The notes under the pieces are model-generated. The model did not search any database, had not been told where the DNA came from, and worked only from the letters and a program-made list of their open reading frames with translations. A stretch of DNA of 64,000 nucleotides, taken from NCBI RefSeq assembly GCF_000227115.2, contig NC_016483.1, positions 806,001-870,000 of the forward strand. Reading direction: 5' to 3'. This DNA is from Naumovozyma dairenensis CBS 421. Lineage: Eukaryota > Ascomycota > Saccharomycetes > Saccharomycetales > Saccharomycetaceae. This document shows, piece after piece, positions 1 through 11,013 of this stretch (position 1 is its first letter; the number at the start of each line of letters is the position of its first letter). Made by a program: the position numbers and the translations under genes.

Positions 1-3000
1 AAATTTAAAAGGATCCAGGAAAAGCAAAAACCAAATATAAGATAGTTCCAGCAAAAAAAAGACCTATAAAATTATTTGAGAAATGAACTCAATACCGTAT
101 ACAGTTAAAAATTATTATATAACACAAGTTCCCATCACAGATGCGCACGCATGTAAGTGCGTGGGACAAGAAAATTTGAAATCTCGACCTAACATTAACA
201 CTACCCTGATAACGGTTTTCAGGTTGTATAAAAACCAAGATATATCGTATGTAGGTATATATCAGGTTACATTATTCTTCAAAGAAAAACTTTACTTAAA
301 TTAGAACAAAAATGGTTACCGCTAATAAGCCACGATTGTCTTTCCTGTGTGTGATGGGAGACTCACAACGAAAAAGTAGGCAAAAACTTACTCGAATTGC
401 GGACGACTATTAGTAATAAAAATATATATGGTTCTCTTACCCTCTCCAAGTTGTTGATATTACTTATGGATGCTAGGAAGAAGGAAATAGTAAATTTATA
501 ATACTCTTGGCATTTATAGAGATGAAACAATTCTTGAGATAACATGAAATGTTATGCATATTACAGGCCAAAAACTTGAGGGAATATTAGATTAAAGTTA
601 GAGAATTGACACTCTTGTATATAGGCTATAATGAATAAGGGTTATTGTCTTAATGGACAACTATGAAAATCTAGGTATATGCGATTTACCGTTGGCAAGA
701 TTAAAGATATGTCACGGTTAAAGTTCACCTACAGTTGTATGTAGAGTACTACATAGGAGTCCTTAACCAATATGTTACGTTACAGTATATTGAGAAAAAG
801 GAACCCATTATTAGGTGAATAATACTATGTCCAATGGCATTGTGTAAATTAGTGATCGGAAAGTAAGGAGATATTCAGTGCAAAACTAATTATAGAAACG
901 TCCAGGTAAAAAAACGTGTATAGTTCAAAATCATTGAGAAGTTTTCAAGATAACTTTCCTGTCAAATTTTTAGATAAGTGAGAAATTGCATTACCCGGTG
1001 CTCCTCCCACTTTCTTTCCGCAGAAAAAATCCGCAGGGGTTGGTAAATCTGAAAACTACCACTGTGAGAAAATGTCAAGGTTTTTCTATTAAATGCAAAT
1101 AATTACCCTTTATGGAAGTATTATGAAATCCTTGGTTGTTAATTTAAGATTACACATCCTTACGTATCTCACTAAGTGGGTAGGATTATTAGTCCCGACC
1201 AAGCTTCTCAAATGCCGAGGGACCGCAACAATATGCTACACCTACGTGTATTTCTCGGAAGGTAAATTAGTGAGACAGTAAAAACATCGTTTTGAAAACC
1301 TTCGTATTGCACTTTCCATTGGAGTACGAAATGTTCAGGTATATAGGAACATCATCTGAAGTAGCATGTAGTCATACCTGTACACTCCAAAAAAGAATCA
1401 AAGGGAAGGTACTATGTGAATAACTATTTCATAGTAGCTTGGAAGGGTGATAACATATTACCTCCTCAAGGGAAGAAAATATCGTAGAGTGCCACACCTT
1501 TAGGAAAAATAAATGCTCGCTAGAGTAGTTCGGTAATAAACTCTTAGTTCCTAAACACAAGTAAGGAACGTACAAGGTCCTATAAAATGAATACTTTCCA
1601 TTCATTATTTGTTGAGAAGGGTGAGTAGCTATGTTGTATCAACTGGATCTTGTTGATTTATGGCCCAGACTTTTCAAAGTTCCAAGCATTTACAACATGC
1701 AAGAACATTATGGCTAAATTTTTGAAAAAACAAGAATTTCCCGTGTGCTTACATTGCCTACATACTAAAAGGATAGCAACGATAGAAATACAAGCAACTC
1801 GCGAATATGCTGTCTTATTTTAATGCCGTAACGCTTCAAGGTAAATATCAAGAAAAGAAAAAACTGAAAATATTAGATACCTCCTGAAAGAACCTCCTTC
1901 ATCAACGATGCAATAAAATAATCTTTACCGTTAGCTATCTTAACTTTGAAGAGATTGTTCTGGACATCAATAGATCTTATATTTTGTATGTTCCGACTGT
2001 TAAAGACATCTTCTTTAGTTTATTTTTTTTGAAGATTTTCAAAGGATAAAAACGCGTTCTTGAAACATTATTTTCGGAGTTTTCAAGATCCACGTATTAC
2101 CCGTAGCAGAAAAATATCTAAGAAATATATGTACAGTTAATGGAAACCCACTCCTGCTACATTTTCTCTCTCTTCATTATCGGTTAAGGTAAACTCCGAA
2201 ATTTCAAATATAAGAAATAAACCGGAATTACACTTCCATATAAATGAAGTATAGAGATATCAGACTACTTGCTCAACTTGGTAGAACATTGGTTTGAGGT
2301 TAGCTATTCGAGCACATACTCAAAGCTATCGTGAGATCATACGATAAAAAGTACCAATAAAAATTCGTACTTTGACAATTCAAAGGGACATTTCTTGGCA
2401 TCAAATAGAGCTTATATTGAACAGCATCCTTTCTTCATGCGATGGTATATGTAGAGATAATGCAAAAAAACTGTAAAGTGTTAATAATTTACAGTATATA
2501 GTTATGTTATATTTATTGTTTCTTTTTTTTATTAACAAATGACCACTACTTTGGGGTTGTGAAACCTTTCTATCAGTAAAATGAGAACGGAGGGCAACTA
2601 TGACTGTTGCTGCCTGTTTTCAACCACTTTATTTAGTAGCTTGGTGCTTAGTAATTTTTATTTTTTTTATGTTAGAAAAGATATATACCGTAACCTTCGA
2701 GCCTTAATTTATCCTTTCAACGCTTCCCTCAGGCTACAATATCTGAAGAATAAATTTGAGAATGACCACTTTTTTGATGGCTCCTAATTCGATTTTGACA
2801 AGGAGGAAAGTTGTAAGAGGGTTTATCCTCTTGATTTAAAAACACTCATAGGAACCACAAATAATAAAATAACTAAGAGCATGCAGGAGTAATTACCACC
2901 CTTTATATTTAATAACCCAACAACCTGTGGGACTCTGCGATCGTTAGTATATAGGAATAGATATAACTGCTTAACGTGAGAACTCGCATTTCGAAGAACA

Positions 3001-3215
3001 AACAAACGACCAAGCCGGGTAATGGATAATGGAAAATAACTTCGAGCGGACCGATTTATGGAAAACCAAATTTAAGCAAACTAAATAGAGAGGGATAACC
3101 AGCTATTTATACCCCCAAAATACACAATATATAACACTCGATAAGCTTCAAGAATAAAAGAGCACACGGTCGATTACTAACTTATACCACAGGTCCTCAT
3201 CAACTCTTGAATATT
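1..3215. other. Gene-poor left end, no recognised gene
   Basis: No frame longer than about 75 codons is present here on either strand, and none of the short ones resembles a protein I know. Two full RTTACCCG matches (Reb1-type sites) lie at 990-997 and 2096-2103, which suggests former or distant promoter function. The last few hundred bases should contain the MSC6 promoter. The block could be a degraded gene neighbourhood, since GDS1 would be expected next to MSC6 by S. cerevisiae synteny. I could not match any decayed frame to it. Confidence 0.5.
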
Positions 3216-5363
3216 ATGCCTATCGTAAGACAAGCTCTCGGAAGCAGATTCATTGTGACATCAACGATTCGTAGGCTTCAGTCCACAGTGAATAGTTCGC
3301 GATTGAACTTAACTAAGTTAAATAACACTGATGGAGTGTCACCAATAGAAAACCAACACAACGAGCAGGCCAATGAGTATACAAATCAGTCTCATGGATT
3401 TACAAGACAAAATAGAGCTGCTGCTCATCCAGCTACATTACTGAAAAATAAGTTAACCAGTGAATTGAGAAAGAACAATAGTAGTCTACTTGAAATATTC
3501 AATACTTTCAAAATGGGAGTCAACGAAGTTTGTGAAGAAAATGATAACCCAGAATATTTCCAAAAGACTTTTGGTTTAAACAAACCACTAGCCGATTTAT
3601 TAACTAAATCATCCAATACCAACGATGCTGATATTGATCCATATCAAATCTTAGATACTATGTGCCAATTACAGGTTGCTAGATCTGAACATTTCGAAAT
3701 TGTTATGGATTATTTCTTAAAAAATGGGAAATTTCAAGACATTTTAGCATTATGGGTCAGATATTTACAAACTATTACAGAAAATCCATACTCTTTAAAT
3801 AATAAGGTGGAATTTAAAACAGCGAAGGGGAATAATGCATATATGAATCCGCATGCTAAAAATTTGGCAATTACTGCTGTTTCTTACATTTTGTTACTTG
3901 AAAATAAACCAAGTTTGGAAACTTTATATGATCTTTTAAGATTAGATAAAAGTTTGGGTCAAAAAATTCCATTTACTTCAATGAAGGAAGTTATTGATAG
4001 AGAATTACCAGAACAGTATAAAGTAACTGCCTCCGAGGGATTCAATGTTCTGCTTAAGATTTTCAGCAAATCAGATAAGGAATGGTTTCTACGTCATATT
4101 GACAATAGTTTACAAGTTAAAAAAATCGATGATCTCTACCATTCATATACATATGTCAAAGAAGATTTAGATGCTGACATTTTAACGAGGTTCATGGATA
4201 AATATACTGCATTCAATCAATTTGATAAAACTATTAGTATTTTTAATGAATTAAAAGACCAATTTAAAGATAATAAAAGTTTCCAAAACCGTTTACTTAT
4301 AGCAGTTGGTCGTTTAGACAGTAATATCAATAACGTTACTAGCACAAATAAATTAAATAGAGTCCTAGCAGTTTGGAACAGCATAGTGAAACCAAGTAAT
4401 CCGGATGCTTCCTCCTATGCTGCCCTAATTACAGCTTTGAATGATTCTGGGAATTTTGAACATTTTAAAACAGTTTGGAGTAGGGATATTCCAGAGAATA
4501 TTAAGGAAAATAGCGAAGTTAAAGAAGCGTATCTATTATCATTATTAAAATCGAAAAACGTGTCATACAAAGAAATCAAAGATAAGATTCCTGAAAACAT
4601 TAACTCGCTTGAGTTGATTAATGCAGTTTTAATTAGTATTGTACTTGATGCAGAAGTCACAAGAGATCAATTTAAAGAATTTTATTCCAAACGTATTAGA
4701 CATGAACAAGATGCCACTACAAAGAAAATATCAAATATTCAAACTACTGCTATAAAAATGTATGCCGATTATAAATACTATGAGCATCCGGAGAATTTCC
4801 AATTTGAGCTTCCTTTGAGAGATTTTAATAAATCGTTAGCTATCATCGAAGAATTTCTTAGAGTTGCTCCAACATTACAGTCAATCGAACTACTATATGA
4901 ACAAACTAAGGAACCATTTGACAAGAGAAGGTTCAAAGCATTTGCGAAGGCTACGTTTTTGAAAAATGATATTGATATTGATTTTTCTGAAAAAATATTT
5001 AGAGATTTTGTAAAGGGAGCCAAATCAAGAGAGTTAAGGAGTGAAGGTTTCCAAAATATGGTGGAAACAATGATTGACGGATTTTGTTTCATAATAAGAA
5101 GAAATAGAGATTCCTCTATATTATTGAAAATAGATACTTATTGCCAACTGGCTGAAAATTTAAACATTCAACTAGGGAATAGAACGTTAACTAGGTTACT
5201 AAGAACACTGGCAAACTTATCCAAAAATAGAGCTACTAAATTTACAGAAGAGGAATCTAAATTTATTGAAAACTTTTTAAATTCACTGGAAAAGAATGAT
5301 TCATACGTTCCCTCTAGAAGTGATATTCATGCCATCAAGAAATTTGGCTTAGAACCTCGCTAG
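3216..5363 (+). CDS. MSC6: Msc6-like mitochondrial protein
   Basis: A 715-residue protein, close to the 692 of S. cerevisiae Msc6 (YOR354C). Msc6 is a mitochondrial protein recovered as a multicopy suppressor of HER2, a subunit of the glutamyl-tRNA amidotransferase, and is implicated in mitochondrial translation. The N-terminus (MPIVRQALGSRFIVTSTIRR) is basic, hydroxylated and free of acidic residues, as expected for a matrix-targeting presequence. The rest is helical and rich in Lys, Asn and Leu, with the look of degenerate PPR-type helical repeats. No catalytic motif is visible. The open frame extends nine bases upstream only through a TTG, so the ATG at 3216 is chosen. SOG2 follows on the same strand, as in the S. 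cerevisiae YOR354C-YOR353C pair, and this synteny is the main support for the name. Confidence 0.85.
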   Translation: MPIVRQALGSRFIVTSTIRRLQSTVNSSRLNLTKLNNTDGVSPIENQHNEQANEYTNQSHGFTRQNRAAAHPATLLKNKLTSELRKNNSSLLEIFNTFKMGVNEVCEENDNPEYFQKTFGLNKPLADLLTKSSNTNDADIDPYQILDTMCQLQVARSEHFEIVMDYFLKNGKFQDILALWVRYLQTITENPYSLNNKVEFKTAKGNNAYMNPHAKNLAITAVSYILLLENKPSLETLYDLLRLDKSLGQKIPFTSMKEVIDRELPEQYKVTASEGFNVLLKIFSKSDKEWFLRHIDNSLQVKKIDDLYHSYTYVKEDLDADILTRFMDKYTAFNQFDKTISIFNELKDQFKDNKSFQNRLLIAVGRLDSNINNVTSTNKLNRVLAVWNSIVKPSNPDASSYAALITALNDSGNFEHFKTVWSRDIPENIKENSEVKEAYLLSLLKSKNVSYKEIKDKIPENINSLELINAVLISIVLDAEVTRDQFKEFYSKRIRHEQDATTKKISNIQTTAIKMYADYKYYEHPENFQFELPLRDFNKSLAIIEEFLRVAPTLQSIELLYEQTKEPFDKRRFKAFAKATFLKNDIDIDFSEKIFRDFVKGAKSRELRSEGFQNMVETMIDGFCFIIRRNRDSSILLKIDTYCQLAENLNIQLGNRTLTRLLRTLANLSKNRATKFTEEESKFIENFLNSLEKNDSYVPSRSDIHAIKKFGLEPR

Positions 5364-5830
5364 GTGCTTCTTCATTTGATAAAAGAATGAGTGTTATATA
5401 AGTATACTCCGGAGATAAATATAAATAGCATGTAAATAATAATACAACTTATATAATAACTGATTCTTCCAAGGGACGTCGATACCTTCTGAAGTTCGAA
5501 CTGCCAACGTTGAGCTAGATATCCAGATATTCATTTATTATAGTTGTGATAATCCCATACCACTGTTACCCGTCTTATAATGCTTTTGTTTACGGCTCAT
5601 CTACAAAATCCGCCAAGATGCGAAAATGTCAGATTCAAATCGAATATTCAAAATAACTAGAGTAGACGGTGTTAGAGTCAGTTAAGAAGAATCACTAAAA
5701 ACAAGACATTAAAGGCCAGTGTCTTTCGTATGAAGAGGCTAGGAAAACAGTGATTGAGAAACCATTTATTTACAGCCAAAACTCCTATTTTTTAGCACCT
5801 ACTTTTCGAAGATCAAATAAAAGTTTCTTC
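5364..5830. other. MSC6-SOG2 intergenic region
   Basis: It holds the MSC6 3' end and the SOG2 promoter. A GTTACCCG Reb1-type site lies at 5565-5572. A seven-codon upstream ORF (ATG at 5730, stop at 5751-5753) ends 77 bases before the SOG2 ATG. Confidence 0.5.
5565..5572 (+). promoter_or_regulatory. Reb1-type site upstream of SOG2
   Basis: GTTACCCG is an exact match to the RTTACCCG core bound by the general regulatory factor Reb1. It lies about 260 bases before the SOG2 ATG, a usual distance for a nucleosome-free promoter. The call rests on motif and position only. Confidence 0.45.
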
Positions 5831-7735
5831 ATGACAACTTCATCCAGCGAAGTGGGACTTCAGTCTCATCCGAAACCAACTAAAATGAAGTTGTCACAAC
5901 TTATTCTGAAAGAGCTATCCCATAATGACGGCAACAAATCAACTATCAAGCTAGTTGGTCTTGAAATAACTAAAATAACGGACGAAGATGTCTCGTTTCT
6001 CCGATCAGTGGAACGATTATCATTGAGGAAAAATCATATTACTTCATTACCTTCTACTTTTCATGAACTGAAAAACCTTCGATATTTAGATTTACATTCA
6101 AATTCACTCTCAGAAATTCCATCAGTAATATTACAGTGCCCACAATTAGAAATTGTGGATTTTTCCTCTAATAAGATTAAGAACTTACCTGAAGAAATCT
6201 CCACTCTATGGAAACAAAATTTAAAAGTTCTATCTTTGAAGAATAATGATATCTCAACGATATACTCACTGAAGTCCATAATATACTTAGAAAACCTATC
6301 AGTCTTAGAGATTGATCAAAATTCAATACCTCAAGAAGAATTAGAAGCCGTACAATCATATACACCATTGACAAACAACATAACGAGAGAAGAATATTGG
6401 GCCATAGCTATACGAAGGTATTTAAAGGATCATGTGCAAGAAGCAAAAATGTCTAAAGCTTCCAAGAGAATGGGTTTTATTAATAGTTTAAATTCCTCGA
6501 ATTCAATGGTTAACACTTCCGGGTCGTCGATATCTTTATCTAACGGTGTAGTGGCAAACAATAGCTATGGTACTACTCCAACGAGCACAAATAATAATAG
6601 TAATGGTAACAATAACACAACGAACATAATAGAGGCTTCTGAAGCTGTAAATAACTCCAACAACGAATCTAATACTTCATTATTCAATTCGGAACTATAC
6701 AATCATTCTAAATATAATGATTATTTTAAAAGATTGTCAATATTACCAGAAGAAAATTCAACTAATGAGGAACATAAGATCCCACATGCGGAGCTTGTTC
6801 TTTCCTGTAGGAAACTTTTATTTAGTTTCACAGAGTGTCAACAATCTATACGGAGAATTGCTTCATTCTGTAAAGAAAATGCTATTGCTGTCGATATTGT
6901 ATCTTTGTTATATTCAGTTAGATCTCATATTGATAATTTAGTGGAAGTTTTACAACAAGCTGAAAATGATGAAAATCCACAAGATGAAGCTTTAATAAAA
7001 TTATGCATGATCATAATTTCTATATTTAAGAAGATTATTGCTTTACTCCGAAAAAACTTTGAAACATTTTTCGAAAATGATGATTTATGTTTTGTTAGAA
7101 TGTTTTATATGACTCTGTTATGCTCTTATACAGAAATGTATAACGCATGGACGTTCATTAGTTCTGAAAAGCCGAAAGCTACCAAGAAAAAATCCATTAC
7201 TCAAAAGGACTCGTCTATAATATCATTCCATGCTGGCCATCGTAGTAGCAACAGTGCTAACAGCACTACTAGTAATGGTAGCAGTAACACTGGTACAGTG
7301 AATTACAAATCAAGAACAAGAAGTAATACGTTACAAAATAGAATTGTTAGCAATCCATCCACTTCTATTGAAAGTACTCCAAGTTCTATCTTAACTCAAT
7401 CATTAAATACTATGGCAGGGAATATAGCAACTACTCCAGCAAATGTAATGAAGCAAACCAGTACTGCTGTAGGTTCAGTTGCAATAAAATCATCATCATC
7501 ACCGAATGGTTCGAAAAACAATAGTAACATATTTTGGGCACATTCTACGAGTGCCCCTCTGCATAGAAACCATAGTATTTTAGGAGATGAATCGCCATCA
7601 CCATCACCTTCTGTAATAACTTCGCAATCATTGGAAGAATCACCTAAGAAAATGGGACAGCGTTCACCAAGACCCAGTTTGATATTGAAAGGTAAGAATG
7701 AATTGTCGAATAATAGTATTGCCATCGGCGGAGTT

Positions 7736-7766
<31 letters not shown>

Positions 7767-8764
7767 TGTCTACATCGCCACCTACAGCTAGATCTAAATC
7801 GAATCCAATTATAAACAGTGCAATCAGTGGTACATTCTTTAACACTGCGAATACGAATCCAAATGCGAATTCTCCTCCAAGGATGAATGCCAGTACAGCG
7901 TCCACCACCAGCATGGTTAGTGCCGGGCCTGGTACAACTGCAACAACGACGGTGCATGTACCTGCTATTGCAAATACACAAATCCCCACTGCGTCTGTCA
8001 CTACCAATACTACCACCACTACAACAACTACTACCACTACTGTGACGCCGATATCATCATCCGAAGAAGATGTTGATTTGAATTTATATCAAACGTTACT
8101 TCTCGTAGTAAAGACAGTCAATGTCGTTTACAATCAATTGACCGCTGAGATCTCAAAAGTTGCTCTTGCAAGTTCCACTGGTCAACAGATCTTGACAGAT
8201 TTACTAGCTACGAAGATTAAAGATTTAACAGATACATGTTGGCAAGCGATGGAACTATCGAAGGTATTACATGGTAGGTTAAACTTACTACTTAGTAAAG
8301 ATCCCAATGTGGCAGAAAAATATTTAACCAATGTTGAGAAATTGAAGACGTGGGAAAATATTAATTCTTTTCTAAAATCAATTATTTCCATTTTAGCAAA
8401 TGCTAAAATCTTAATGACTGAATTACCACATTTGAATGATATACGACCAAATCTAGCTTCATTAGCAAAGATTACTAAGGATGTTACTGTTATTTTGGAT
8501 TTGAGTTCATATAAAGTTGTTTCCATGAATGCGCAGACACAGGCACAAGCTCAGGCACAATCACAATCGCAAGCTCCAGCCCAAGCACAAGGCCAGGGTC
8601 ATAATCAAACACAGATGTATAGTAATACACAAGCGCAAGCACAATTACAGCAACAACAAATACCTATTACGAAGGATTCTCATGTTCCTTTATTGACTCC
8701 TCAAGTTAAAATGTCTAATCAAAACGTGAATCCATTCGAACAACAAATGAATGTGAGTAAATAA
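5831..8764 (+). CDS. SOG2: Sog2-like leucine-rich repeat protein (RAM network)
   Basis: Sog2 (YOR353C) is a leucine-rich-repeat partner of the Kic1 kinase in the RAM network that activates Cbk1 and controls polarised growth and daughter-specific Ace2 transcription. The 977-residue frame carries four to five LRRs at about residues 50-175 (for example LRYLDLHSNSL and LKVLSLKNNDI). A conserved helical domain is split by long Ser/Asn/Thr-rich linkers, with a run of ten Gln at residues 636-645 and a Thr-rich tract. A second conserved block starts at about residue 745. The C-terminus is a Gln/Ala-rich stretch of QA repeats. The family member in S. cerevisiae is 791 residues, and the extra length here is low-complexity sequence. 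The open frame reaches back to a GTG at 5750, but the first in-frame ATG is 5831. TFB6 lies downstream on the opposite strand, with convergent ends 120 bases apart. Confidence 0.9.
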
Positions 8765-8884
8765 CTAAACATTGCATGTCGAAAGGAAAAGTATATGATT
8801 CATAATCTTAGATATTTTAATTACAATTAGACCATATATACATATACATATATATAGGGAAGAGAGAGGGATGAAATACGAGAT

Positions 8885-9886
8885 TCAATTTCCACACTTA
8901 TCCAAAGTTTCTTCATAAATCTTACTAACTTCATAATGATATCCATGAATATTTTGTGATTCGAAAAAGATTGGTAATTTCATTCTTGTCCTTTCCGCTA
9001 TACCGCATAATCTCACTGCATCAGTCAAATTCATTTTATGCCCCCCTGGAATTTGACCATTCAATAGCCTTATAAAGATTTTATCTAATATGAATAAGAA
9101 TTTGAATATTTTCACTACTTGATCATCATTTGATATCTTGAATTTTTCAATGTAATCTAACAAATCATCAGCTATCTTTATTAAGTATGAAGTTTGACCA
9201 AAATACGTGGATATTTTAGCCGAGTTGTTATTATTATCTTCAGGAGAAGAAGGGATATATTCATTAGAACGAGGTGTTTTTAATAAATAATCTGTATGAG
9301 GGTTTGAATTATCGATGGAGTACCAAATGAAATCTACTAATGTTTTCAGGTCTTTTAAGAGGGGGACCAAACTTTCGTAACCATTTTCTGAGTTTAGACC
9401 TTGTGATTGAACAAATTTCCTTTGGATTTGCATTAGTTCGTTATCACAATACATTATGAATCTGGATTGTTGTGACATGGAAAGTCTTCTTGGTTTTGGT
9501 TTTGATTTCGGTACGATACCGTTATTATGAGATGGTGTGGCGTTCTGTTGTTGTTGATGGATAGGTAAGGATACGTTTGATGAGAAGGGAGAGCCAATGT
9601 TGATTCTTGGTTTGAAGTCGTCTACATCATCGAATATTTCATCATCTTCTGTGAACGTCAAGGGTCTCTTAGATGTTGTTGTCGTAGTCTTTATTGGGGT
9701 TGTTTGTAAGGGACTTGGTGATGGATTTATAGATTCTGTATTGTTGTTAGAAGTGGTATCTGTTAGATTATCTAAATCCGGATTCAAGTCCAAGTCATTT
9801 ATGTCATCATCATTAAGTTCGTTTATACTGTTTATATCTAATTGTTCATTAGCGTCAGGGTGTAGTGGAGTCAAAGGTGTCGACAT
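8885..9886 (-). CDS. TFB6: TFIIH subunit Tfb6
   Basis: A 333-residue protein matching S. cerevisiae Tfb6 (YOR352W, 343 residues). Tfb6 joins TFIIH and promotes release of the Ssl2 helicase from the core after transcription initiation. The first 60 residues are acidic and Asn/Asp-rich (ELNDDDINDLDLNPDL), followed by a Ser/Thr/Pro-rich linker with short Gln runs. From about residue 130 the protein is helical and conserved in character (RLSMSQQSRFIMYCDNELMQ, then a long C-terminal helical block ending near TRMKLPIFFESQ). The frame is open back to a TTG at 9901. The ATG at 9886 gives the start MSTPLTPLHP. The gene lies between SOG2 and MEK1, exactly as in S. cerevisiae, and this synteny is the strongest evidence because the protein has no signature motif. 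Confidence 0.85.
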   Translation of the reverse strand: MSTPLTPLHPDANEQLDINSINELNDDDINDLDLNPDLDNLTDTTSNNNTESINPSPSPLQTTPIKTTTTTSKRPLTFTEDDEIFDDVDDFKPRINIGSPFSSNVSLPIHQQQQNATPSHNNGIVPKSKPKPRRLSMSQQSRFIMYCDNELMQIQRKFVQSQGLNSENGYESLVPLLKDLKTLVDFIWYSIDNSNPHTDYLLKTPRSNEYIPSSPEDNNNNSAKISTYFGQTSYLIKIADDLLDYIEKFKISNDDQVVKIFKFLFILDKIFIRLLNGQIPGGHKMNLTDAVRLCGIAERTRMKLPIFFESQNIHGYHYEVSKIYEETLDKCGN

Positions 9887-11013
9887 TTTGTTGTTCAGCA
9901 AGCTTGTTTCTTCTTGGCAATGTATGTGTATGTGTGTGTGGATATGTTTTCTGGCTAAGAGAGAACTGGAGTAATATAAAAATGTAATGTAATGATTTTT
10001 TTTCCTATTCTCTAAGAGTTGATGTAATGTGCTCTTCAGTCTTCTTATTGTATTCCAAGCACTTTATTGTATTACAAGTAATAGAGGTTAATAGTTAAGT
10101 AAGTCTTTGTAAATTAACTGCGGGGAGTTAGGGCTGGGGTATATGATAGGTTTATATTCCAGTAACCCTAACATGTCCTGATGAACCCTTTGTCTATCAC
10201 TGAACACATAATACATACCATCTATATATATATAGTATAGATACATATATATATATATAAGGTAATCTACACAAGATGGTGTATATTACCTATTACCTCT
10301 TAGTATTCAAGAGACCATTACATTATATCTTGCAAATTAATGTTTCCAATATGAGAACATCTTGGGGTACGCTTTTTGATCGGTGATCTATCCAATGATA
10401 TAGGAACTAGCATACGTAATGCATATGCACGTGGATTGTAGTTAAGTTTGGCTTTTTGGAGGTTTCAGTCGGATCAATATATTTCACTACAATGAATAGT
10501 ACCGTCTTTGAATGTGACAGTGACAGCGACACTGAATATAAAAATGAAGGATAACTCAAGGTTCGGGGGTGCAGGGTCTTTAAAATAATATAATAACCAG
10601 ATTACAAGCGAAGCAACGAAGTAGGTTCCTGAACAACCCCAGATTGAGGATGTAAATACCAATACCGTACCAGATTTTAAAAACTTTGATGCTTATTCCC
10701 AGTAAGTAGTATAGTCTATAAAAATAATAATTCCTTTGTTAGCGTCATTGTCGTTGGATGGAATCACCCGCGTCTGGTGTCTGAAAGGGGAAATTATTGC
10801 CGCCATCGGAGTAGGCTGGGAAGTAAGGGCTGGGCGGCTAAACTTGTCTGTCATATTTAAATGTAAGCTATAAGCTATATGGGAGTTCTATACATTTACA
10901 AGAAACTTATACTCTAGTCAATACTGTAAGGACAGAACAAGTAACAATTTACATTGATTATCAACAGGAGATATATCTTCTAATATTTCATAAGGAAAAG
11001 TGGAAGAAAAAAT
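9887..11013. other. Divergent TFB6-MEK1 promoter region
   Basis: About 1.1 kb between two outward-reading genes. It includes TA-rich microsatellite tracts near 10221-10260, a short GC-rich stretch at about 10760-10845 with the URS1-like site, and no ORF that looks real. Confidence 0.5.
10832..10840 (-). promoter_or_regulatory. URS1-like meiotic control site at MEK1
   Basis: The plus strand reads GGGCGGCTA, so the minus strand is TAGCCGCCC, eight of nine matches to the URS1 core TAGCCGCCG bound by Ume6. It lies about 175 bases before the MEK1 ATG. MEK1 is a meiosis-specific gene, and early meiotic genes of S. cerevisiae are repressed through URS1 in vegetative cells. A weaker related sequence (GCCGCCA) lies at about 10799-10805. 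Confidence 0.5.

Noticed and set aside
5480..5520. A tRNA-like B box (GTTCGAAC at 5494-5501) with a TAGCTCAACGTTGG-like A box on the minus strand
   Set aside because: The boxes are too close together and no cloverleaf can be drawn. At best it is a deleted tRNA remnant.
7396..8037. Minus-strand frames of 100-109 codons inside SOG2
   Set aside because: They are products of reading the Gln, Thr and Ser repeats backwards (poly-Val, poly-Leu, poly-Cys) and sit opposite a conserved gene.
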